DNA of 5,213 bases from an uncultured Prevotella sp. Its GTDB lineage: Bacteria; Bacteroidota; Bacteroidia; Bacteroidales; Bacteroidaceae. The stretch covers positions 1 to 5,213 of the forward strand of contig CALJCU010000502.1 of NCBI GenBank assembly GCA_938023885.1, read 5' to 3'. Both the position numbers and the translations under genes were made by a program. Shown in pieces: positions 1-5,213 of this stretch (the stretch's first letter is position 1; the number at the start of each line of letters is the position of its first letter). The notes beneath the pieces are model-generated. The model ran no database searches. It had not been told where the DNA came from and saw nothing but the letters and a program-made list of their open reading frames with translations.

Positions 1-441
1 AGGCTTGTCGGTCACAATGTACTTTGCCAGGAGTCCGTCCTTAATGGAGAAAATGTCGGCCGGCTGACGTGTATCGGTGTCGATCATCGCCCAGATGCTG
101 CGGCCATAGGCATACGGCTTACTGCCATCGGGACTCACGACAGCGAAATTACGGCTCGAAAAGAACTTCTTCGCTGCCTCCACCCAGGTCTCAGCAAGTA
201 CCTTATCATAGGCTTCCGGCATCTCGAGGATCTCAATGGCGAAACGTGAGAGCACCCACGTGCGGTGGCTGAAGTTCAGTTCCGCCACGCCATAGCCGCG
301 GTCCCCACTGTGATAGTCGGCCGCATTAAGCATGCCGTTACCCAGATGTCCGGGAAAGAGATGACTGCTGAAGTCGCAGTGGAACGGCTCCACCATGAAC
401 TCGTAACTGCCCACCTTCGGCAAGAGCTTATCACTTGTCAT
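1..441 (-). CDS. Acyl-ACP thioesterase (FatA/FatB-like), 3' end cut by the window edge
   Basis: Hydrolyses the thioester of acyl-acyl carrier protein to release free fatty acid in the cytoplasm; that role comes from the family, and the acyl chain preferred here is unknown. The frame is open for 147 codons to the window edge. The visible protein is the N-terminal hotdog domain: FHCDF (residues 20-24), LGNGMLNAADYHSGDRGYG (33-51), TWVLSRFAIEI (61-71), TWVEAAKKFFSSRNFAV (85-101) and GRSIWAMID (113-121) followed by TRQPADI. These match bacterial relatives of plant FatA/FatB. Such proteins are usually about 250 residues, so the second hotdog domain with the catalytic Asn/His region lies outside the window and activity cannot be judged. 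The ATG at 441 is chosen because KVGSYEF follows at the usual distance. It overlaps the ilvN stop by 11 bp (ATGACAAGTGA), and a purine-rich GGAAGAAA precedes it. It is the fourth gene of the ilv operon and probably translationally coupled to ilvN. Confidence 0.9.
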   Translation of the reverse strand, partial: MTSDKLLPKVGSYEFMVEPFHCDFSSHLFPGHLGNGMLNAADYHSGDRGYGVAELNFSHRTWVLSRFAIEILEMPEAYDKVLAETWVEAAKKFFSSRNFAVVSPDGSKPYAYGRSIWAMIDTDTRQPADIFSIKDGLLAKYIVTDKP

Positions 442-961
442 TTTCTTCCAAGAGTTTGGTCACCGGCTCTTCAAAACTGCGTGTCACGGCGATACGGCCT
501 GAGCGCGTGTACTGCAACAAGCAGTTGTAACTGTTGAGCTTCGAATAGAGATCCGTGATGTCATCGGTCAGACCGGCAAGCAACACCGTGGCATAGGTGG
601 GGTTGACCTCCATCATACGGGCGTTGTGGCGACGGATCGTGCGGGAAACCTCGGGGTTGTCAAGGAGCACAGGCGTGGAAATCTTGTAGAGGGCGACCTC
701 ATGGATGAAGATCTGGTCATCGGTGTAGTAATCGCACTTAATAACATTGATTTTCTTCTCTATCTGCTTCTTGATTTTCAAGATCTGATCGGGATCGCTC
801 CAGCAAGTGATGGTATACTTATGGATACCGTCGATACTTGAAGCTGACACATTCAGACTCTCGATGTTCACCTGACGACGGGTAAAGACACTGGTGATCT
901 CATTGAGGATACCCGCCACGTTCTCACTATATACCAATAATGTATAAAATGTATCTTCCAT
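431..961 (-). CDS. ilvN: Acetolactate synthase, small (regulatory) subunit
   Basis: Regulatory subunit of acetolactate (acetohydroxyacid) synthase. It binds and activates the catalytic subunit encoded just upstream and, in the family, confers feedback inhibition by valine. At 176 residues it is close to the usual 160-180. An N-terminal ACT domain spans about residues 4-78, with the hallmark N14, G17, L19 and the NIESL stretch at 32-36. Asn14, Gly17 and Asn32 align with Asn11, Gly14 and Asn29 of E. coli IlvH, where changes relieve valine inhibition, so valine control is probably intact (inference). The C-terminal domain starts near FIHEVALYKIS (84-94), has LLAGLTDDI in its middle and ends with the typical SGRIAVTR. 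It begins 9 bp after the ilvB stop with no clear Shine-Dalgarno (AT-rich ttaaattct before ATG) and overlaps the thioesterase start by 11 bp. The symbol ilvH is used for the same protein in some genomes. Confidence 0.96.
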   Translation of the reverse strand: MEDTFYTLLVYSENVAGILNEITSVFTRRQVNIESLNVSASSIDGIHKYTITCWSDPDQILKIKKQIEKKINVIKCDYYTDDQIFIHEVALYKISTPVLLDNPEVSRTIRRHNARMMEVNPTYATVLLAGLTDDITDLYSKLNSYNCLLQYTRSGRIAVTRSFEEPVTKLLEENDK

Positions 962-970
962 AGAATTTAA

Positions 971-2743
971 TTAGATATCCAAATGCAACTGCATCTCATC
1001 AATAGAGCTTCCCGGTGTCACCATCGGCGTGACATTCTCATCTTCCTTCACAGCGCACTCGAGGATGTAAGGACCCTCGGCAGCCACCATCTTCTCGACC
1101 TTAGCCCTGAGGTCGTCGCGGTCCGTCACCACATCGTAGGCGATGCCATAACCCTTGGCGATCATCTCGTAGTGCGGGTTGAGCATGTAGGTGAATGAAC
1201 GGCGGTGATTGAACATCAGATCCTGCCACTGACGCACGTTACCGAGATAGTGGTTGTTGAGCAGAATGATCTTCACAGGAGTCTGCTGCTCCATGATGGT
1301 GCCGAGCTCCTCAATACACATCTGGAAAGAGCCGTCACCCGTAAAGAGCACCACCTGACGGTCGGGAGCACCAAAGGCAGAACCGATAGCCGCGGGCAGA
1401 CCAAAGCCCATCGTGCCGAAACCGCCGCTGCTGACGATACTGCGGTCTTTCTCAAACTTGAAGTAACGGCATGAGAACATCTGATGGAGACCTACGTCGT
1501 TGCACATCACGGCCTCTCCCTTCGTAGCCTCAGCCACTGCGTTGATGACCTCACCCATGAGCAGGGGTCCTTCCTTCGGATGCACAGCGGGGTCAATGAC
1601 CTCGCGCTTCTCCTCTTCATAAAGCGGTTTGAAGGAGGCTATCCATTGCCTGTGCCCATTAGGATTCAACAGTGCGGTAATCTTTGCAAGACTCTCCTTA
1701 CAGTCACCGACAACAGCTACATCGGTCCTCACGTTCTTATCTATCTCAGAAGGATCGATATCGAGATGGATAACCTTTGCCTGCTTAGCGTATTTATCGA
1801 GGCGCCCCGTGACACGGTCAGAGAATCGCATGCCGATAGCGACCAGCACATCACACTCCTGCTCCTTGATGTTAGGTGCATAGTTGCCGTGCATACCGAG
1901 CATACCCATATCTAACGGATGATCGGAAGGAAGAGCCGAAAGACCGAGCAACGTACGTGCTGCAGGGATGTCTGCTTTCTCCAGGAACTCACGGAGCTCT
2001 TTCTGTGCACCTCCAATCTCCACACCGTGGCCCACGAGGGCGAACGGCTTCTTAGCGTTGTTGATAAGTTCAGCGGCAGCCTTCACAGCCTCGTCGCTGA
2101 TTTTCGGATAAGGATTGTAAGAGCGCACGCCATCAGCCTTACCCGGCATCCACTTAGCCTTGCCGACCTGCGCGTTACGCGGGAAGTCGAGCACGACAGG
2201 ACCGGGGCGCCCGCTCCTGGCAATATAGAATGCACGGTTCACAGCCCATGCCACATCCTCCGGGCGACGGATCTGATAGCTCCATTTCGTGACAGGCTGT
2301 GCCATATCCACGAGGTCAACCTCCTGGAAAGCATCAGTACCGAGGGCACGCACGCCCACCTGACCTGCGATGACCACAATTGGAATAGAATCCATCAGAG
2401 CATCAGCCACACCTGTTAAGGTATTCGTCGCACCGGGGCCCGATGTGACAATGGCCACACCGACCTGACCACTTGTACGTGCGAAGCCTTCAGCGGCATG
2501 GGCCGCACCCTGTTCGTGACGCACGAGGACATGCTTGAACCACGGATCCTTCTTATGCGTATAGGTATAGAGCGCATCGTAGACTGGCATGATGGCACCG
2601 CCAGGATAGCCGAAGATCGTCTTCACGTTTTCCTGGTAGAGGGCACGCATCAGAATCTCGGCACCACTGACTTCCTCCCCGATCTTCACACCGGACCAAG
2701 GAGCCCATTCTTTATTCTTTATATTGTTTTGAGTGTTATCCAT
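971..2743 (-). CDS. ilvB: Acetolactate synthase, large (catalytic) subunit
   Basis: Thiamine diphosphate and FAD-dependent enzyme that joins two pyruvates to 2-acetolactate (valine, leucine) or pyruvate and 2-oxobutyrate to acetohydroxybutyrate (isoleucine). At 590 residues it has the normal family length. The N-terminal ThDP domain has FGYPGGAIMPVYDAL (44-58), the catalytic Glu77 in RHEQGAAHAAEGFAR, and TSGPGATN (100-107). GQVGVRALGTDAFQE (127-141) follows. The middle FAD-binding domain includes LGMHGNYAPN (282-291) and AIGMRFSDRVTGR (302-314). The C-terminal ThDP domain has GDGSFQM starting at 469 and NN at 496-497, the classic GDG-to-NN motif of about 30 residues, then the conserved Trp506. 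A tail of about 25 residues precedes the family start (VSGAEILMRAL); the next Met, residue 32, falls inside the domain, so the ATG at 2743 is preferred. It lies 28 bp after ilvD with an A-rich, Shine-Dalgarno-free leader. Glyoxylate carboligase or pyruvate oxidase is excluded by Glu77 and the adjacent ilvN. Confidence 0.97.
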   Translation of the reverse strand: MDNTQNNIKNKEWAPWSGVKIGEEVSGAEILMRALYQENVKTIFGYPGGAIMPVYDALYTYTHKKDPWFKHVLVRHEQGAAHAAEGFARTSGQVGVAIVTSGPGATNTLTGVADALMDSIPIVVIAGQVGVRALGTDAFQEVDLVDMAQPVTKWSYQIRRPEDVAWAVNRAFYIARSGRPGPVVLDFPRNAQVGKAKWMPGKADGVRSYNPYPKISDEAVKAAAELINNAKKPFALVGHGVEIGGAQKELREFLEKADIPAARTLLGLSALPSDHPLDMGMLGMHGNYAPNIKEQECDVLVAIGMRFSDRVTGRLDKYAKQAKVIHLDIDPSEIDKNVRTDVAVVGDCKESLAKITALLNPNGHRQWIASFKPLYEEEKREVIDPAVHPKEGPLLMGEVINAVAEATKGEAVMCNDVGLHQMFSCRYFKFEKDRSIVSSGGFGTMGFGLPAAIGSAFGAPDRQVVLFTGDGSFQMCIEELGTIMEQQTPVKIILLNNHYLGNVRQWQDLMFNHRRSFTYMLNPHYEMIAKGYGIAYDVVTDRDDLRAKVEKMVAAEGPYILECAVKEDENVTPMVTPGSSIDEMQLHLDI

Positions 2744-2771
2744 ATAACGAATTATCTTTTTATCTTACATA

Positions 2772-4574
2772 TCAATCTATTATCCTCACGCCGCCTTTAT
2801 CAGCTGAGCTGACGCTCTGCGCATAAGCACGGAGAGCTTTACTGACGGCACGGTGACGCTTCAGCGGCTGCTGAGGACGGGCGGCGAGCTCCTCATCAGA
2901 GAGCCTTACATTGATGGCACGGCTCGGGATATCGATGACAATGATGTCGCCATCCTTGATCTTACCGATGTTACCGCCGGCAGCAGCCTCCGGAGAGATA
3001 TGCCCGATACTCAGACCGCTCGTGCCACCCGAGAAACGGCCATCGGTGATGAGCGCACACTCCCTGCCGAGGTGACGACTCTTGATATAAGAGGTAGGAT
3101 AAAGCATCTCCTGCATGCCCGGACCACCCTTAGGACCTTCATGTGTGATGACGACACAGTCGCCACTGTCCACCTTGCCGCCGAGGATACCCTCGCACGC
3201 ATCTTCCTGAGAATCGAAGACGACAGCAGGACCCTCGAAATGCCAGAGCTCAGGAGCAACACCGGCTGTCTTCACGACACACCCGTTCTGTGCAATGTTT
3301 CCGAAGAGCACTGCCAGTCCACCGTCTTTCGTATAAGCATGCCGGAGATCACGGACACATCCCTTCTCACGGTCAGTGTCAAGACTCTCCCACTGCTCAT
3401 TCTGTGAGCCCATCTGCGTAGAGAAACGGCGGCCAGGAGCACTATGATAGATGCGTGAAGCTTCAGGATCAACAGTGGGACCCGTGATATCGTATTTCTT
3501 CATCTCCTCATCGAGCGTGGTGCCATCGACACGCTTTACAGAGCCATCAATGAGTCCACCCTTGTTCAGTTCGTTGAGGATACCAAGGATACCACCGGCA
3601 CGGTTGCACTCCTGAACACTGTATTTCTGTGTGTTCGGAGCGAGCTTACAGATGCAAGGCACCGTACGGCTCAGTGCATCGATATCGCTTATCTTGAAAT
3701 CGACATTACCTTCCTGTGCTACAGCAAGGAGGTGGAGCACGGTGTTCGTTGAACCACCCATAGCGATGTCAAGGGTCATGGCATTGAGAAAAGCCTGACG
3801 GGTAGCGATACTGCGAGGCAGCACGCTCTCGTCGCCGTCCTCGTAATAAGCGAAGGCGTTCTTCACAATCTGCCGAGCCGCATCCTTGAAGAGCTGGATA
3901 CGGTTTTTATGAGTAGCAAGGATCGTACCATTGCCGGGGAGGGCAAGGCCGATAGCCTCCGTGAGGGAGTTCATGGAATTGGCGGTGAACATTCCCGAGC
4001 AGCAGCCGCAGCCAGGGCAGGCTGTCTCCTCAATCTTCATAAGGTCAGCATCACTGATGCTCTTGTCGCCACCGGCAATCATTGCTGTGATAAGGTCAGC
4101 ATTCTCACCCTTCCAGCGACCGGCCTCCATAGGACCGCCCGAGCAGAAGACTGTAGGGATATTGAGGCGCATGGCAGCCATGAGCATACCCGGCGTCACC
4201 TTGTCACAGTTGGAGATACAGATCATGGCATCAGCCTTGTGGGCGTTGACCATGTACTCCACTGAATCAGCAATGATATCACGGGAAGGAAGCGAATAAA
4301 GCATGCCATCGTGACCCATAGCGATACCGTCGTCGACAGCAATCGTGTTGAACTCGGCGGCATAGCAGCCCATAGACTCAATCTCCTTCTTTACAATCTG
4401 ACCAATCTCATGCAGATGTGTGTGTCCGGGGACGAACTGTGTGAAACTGTTGACTATCGCGATAATGGGCTTTCCCATCTGCTCATGCTTCATTCCTGCA
4501 GCCACCCAAAGAGCTCTTGCTCCGGCCATCAGACGGCCTTGGGTGCATACTGCGCTTCTCAATTGGTGCTTCAT
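2772..4574 (-). CDS. ilvD: Dihydroxy-acid dehydratase
   Basis: Iron-sulfur dehydratase that converts 2,3-dihydroxyisovalerate and 2,3-dihydroxy-3-methylvalerate to the 2-oxoacid precursors of valine and isoleucine. The 600 residues are collinear with E. coli IlvD (616) from RSAVCTQGRLMAGARALW near the start to the SADKGGVR tail, so the protein is full length. IlvD/Edd signature 1 is SNCDKVTPGM (121-130) with cluster ligand Cys123; a second ligand, Cys192, lies in CPGCGCCSGM (186-195). Signature 2 is ALITDGRFSGGT (507-518). The DDGIAMGH loop (81-88) supplies a likely metal ligand. NSFTQFVPGH (42-51) is the E. coli-type version, without the extra N-terminal cysteine of plant-type [2Fe-2S] enzymes, so an oxygen-sensitive cluster is likely (inference). 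The ATG at 4574 gives the family N-terminus. It is the first gene of the operon, with its own promoter upstream. Phosphogluconate dehydratase (Edd) is the main alternative, rejected by collinearity with IlvD and the ilvBN context. Confidence 0.97.
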   Translation of the reverse strand: MKHQLRSAVCTQGRLMAGARALWVAAGMKHEQMGKPIIAIVNSFTQFVPGHTHLHEIGQIVKKEIESMGCYAAEFNTIAVDDGIAMGHDGMLYSLPSRDIIADSVEYMVNAHKADAMICISNCDKVTPGMLMAAMRLNIPTVFCSGGPMEAGRWKGENADLITAMIAGGDKSISDADLMKIEETACPGCGCCSGMFTANSMNSLTEAIGLALPGNGTILATHKNRIQLFKDAARQIVKNAFAYYEDGDESVLPRSIATRQAFLNAMTLDIAMGGSTNTVLHLLAVAQEGNVDFKISDIDALSRTVPCICKLAPNTQKYSVQECNRAGGILGILNELNKGGLIDGSVKRVDGTTLDEEMKKYDITGPTVDPEASRIYHSAPGRRFSTQMGSQNEQWESLDTDREKGCVRDLRHAYTKDGGLAVLFGNIAQNGCVVKTAGVAPELWHFEGPAVVFDSQEDACEGILGGKVDSGDCVVITHEGPKGGPGMQEMLYPTSYIKSRHLGRECALITDGRFSGGTSGLSIGHISPEAAAGGNIGKIKDGDIIVIDIPSRAINVRLSDEELAARPQQPLKRHRAVSKALRAYAQSVSSADKGGVRIID

Positions 4575-4629
4575 TCTCTTCTACCTTAAATAATACCTAA
4601 TCATTATGATATTGGCTGAATATTGAATG

Positions 4630-4663
4630 CAAAGATACTAACTTTTATACTATCTGCAACAAA
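4630..4663 (-). promoter_or_regulatory. Bacteroidota-type promoter of the ilvDBN operon
   Basis: Reading the minus strand, TATCTTTG (4637-4630) fits the Bacteroidota -7 box TAnnTTTG exactly. An upstream TTTGTTG (4663-4657) supplies the -33 box; the spacer is 22 bp from TTTG or 19 bp from the second TTG, and 19-21 bp is usual for this family of promoters. Transcription would begin near 4622-4626, giving a leader of about 50 nt before the ilvD ATG. The match is by eye; no start site has been measured. Confidence 0.65.
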
Positions 4664-4709
4664 TTCGATGAATATATTTGCAAAAACTGCAATTCTATAA
4701 GCATAAAAT

Positions 4710-4746
4710 AAAAAAATCCCACTAATCTGTCAACAGACTAGTGGGA
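4710..4746 (-). terminator. Intrinsic terminator after folD
   Basis: The minus-strand RNA can form a 13 bp stem, TCCCACTAGTCTG (4746-4734) pairing with CAGATTAGTGGGA (4729-4717), closed by a 4-nt loop TTGA and including one G-U pair. Seven T residues follow at once (4716-4710), then ATTTTAT. It starts 43 nt beyond the folD stop codon, so it should end folD transcription before the ilv promoter. On the plus strand the same stem has an A-C mismatch and no good T-tract. Confidence 0.9.
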
Positions 4747-4789
4747 CTTCTTGAATAGCAATCTGTTCTTTTATTTGGTTGTATATTTC

Positions 4790-5213
4790 TTATTTGTAAT
4801 ATTCGTGCCTGGCGGCGGCAAGGGTGTTCTTCATCAATGAGCAGATGGTCATAGGCCCTACTCCCCCAGGAACGGGTGTGATGAAAGAGCACTTAGATGC
4901 TACCTCATCGAACTTTACGTCACCGTTAAGTCTCCAACCACACTTACGAGTGGCATCCGGCACACGCGTGGTACCTACATCGATGATGACGGCTCCTTCC
5001 TTCACCATATCAGCCGTCACAAAGTTAGGTCGACCGATAGCTGCAATGATGATGTCAGCCTCGCGGCACTCCTGCTTCAAGGTCTTGGAGTGAGAATGGC
5101 AAACCGTGACTGTGGCGTCACCATATTGCTTCTGCATCATAAGTTGAGCCATAGGTTTGCCAACGATATTGCTACGCCCCAACACCACACATTTCTTACC
5201 CGATGTTTCGATA
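4790..5213 (-). CDS. folD: Bifunctional methylenetetrahydrofolate dehydrogenase/methenyltetrahydrofolate cyclohydrolase, 5' end cut by the window edge
   Basis: Cytoplasmic enzyme that oxidises 5,10-methylene-THF to methenyl-THF with NADP and then hydrolyses it to 10-formyl-THF, supplying one-carbon units for purines and initiator formyl-Met-tRNA. Only about 140 C-terminal residues are visible, roughly half of a normal 280-295 residue protein. The frame stays open to the right edge and reads IETSGKKCVVLGRSNIVGKP, so the GTG at 5188 is internal, not a start. The GRSNIVGKP loop (5179-5153) is the nucleotide-binding motif of the Rossmann domain. ADIIIAAIGRPNF and GAVIIDVGTTRV follow, and PVPGGVGPMT (4876-4847) is the FolD signature near the C-terminus. 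The catalytic Tyr/Lys region of the N-terminal domain lies outside the window. The gene ends in its own terminator, so it is a separate transcription unit from the ilv operon. Confidence 0.96.
   Translation of the reverse strand, partial: IETSGKKCVVLGRSNIVGKPMAQLMMQKQYGDATVTVCHSHSKTLKQECREADIIIAAIGRPNFVTADMVKEGAVIIDVGTTRVPDATRKCGWRLNGDVKFDEVASKCSFITPVPGGVGPMTICSLMKNTLAAARHEYYK

Noticed and set aside
1484..2419. Consecutive plus-strand open frames (143 and 166 codons) opposite ilvB
   Set aside because: They are fully antisense to conserved catalytic coding sequence, with composition typical of shadow frames and no family resemblance.
2744..2771. Internal promoter or terminator between ilvD and ilvB
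   Set aside because: The 28 bp gap is A-rich with a short AAGATAA repeat but has no TAnnTTTG box and no hairpin; it looks like a Bacteroidota translation-initiation leader.
2853..3407. Plus-strand open frame of 184 codons opposite ilvD
   Set aside because: It lies entirely antisense to a well-supported ilvD, has no recognisable domain, and looks like a by-product of codon bias in the real gene.
4575..4629. Classic attenuator or riboswitch (T-box or similar) in the ilvD leader
   Set aside because: Only about 50 nt separate the predicted start site from the ATG, with no stable hairpin plus T-tract; the best pairing, ATATT/AATAT, is too weak.
4717..4746. Inverted repeat as an insertion-sequence end or protein-binding operator
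   Set aside because: The 4-nt loop, continuous stem and immediate T-tract after folD fit a terminator; there is no transposase or target duplication nearby.
4790..5188. folD starting at the GTG at 5188 as a short 132-residue protein
   Set aside because: The frame continues upstream as IETSGKKC, normal internal FolD sequence, so the gene is truncated by the window edge rather than short.

Overview
The window suggests a Bacteroidales member (phylum Bacteroidota), possibly a Prevotella relative. The evidence is the gene order dihydroxyacid dehydratase, acetolactate synthase large subunit, small subunit, acyl-ACP thioesterase. A Bacteroidota-type promoter (TTTG and TATCTTTG boxes) precedes the operon, and classical Shine-Dalgarno sites are lacking. 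The family-level placement is inference. Every real gene is on the minus strand, so transcription runs from the right edge to the left edge.

Right edge (4790-5213): the C-terminal half of folD, the bifunctional folate enzyme, cut by the window end. It is followed by a strong intrinsic terminator whose hairpin is at 4717-4746. After that comes an AT-rich promoter region (about 4575-4716) serving the next operon. This 215 bp gap is the only sizeable non-coding stretch.

Middle and left (1-4574): a tight operon of ilvD (2772-4574), ilvB (971-2743), ilvN (431-961) and a fatA-like acyl-ACP thioesterase (1-441, cut by the left edge). The gaps are 28 bp, 9 bp and an 11 bp overlap. IlvB and IlvN together form acetolactate synthase, the first common step of valine, isoleucine and leucine synthesis; IlvN carries the ACT domain that senses valine. 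IlvD is the dehydratase that makes the 2-oxoacid precursors of valine and isoleucine. The middle step, ketol-acid reductoisomerase (ilvC), is not in the window; from gene order in related genomes I expect it just past the thioesterase.

This is mostly ordinary core metabolism, and I see no mobile element, CRISPR array, RNA gene or undescribed defence-type system. The points worth a second look are modest: the thioesterase overlapping ilvN inside an amino-acid operon, a 7-codon upstream reading frame before ilvD, a terminator stem that pairs fully only on the transcribed strand, an extra cysteine beside an iron-sulfur ligand in IlvD, and two active-site-region substitutions in IlvB.
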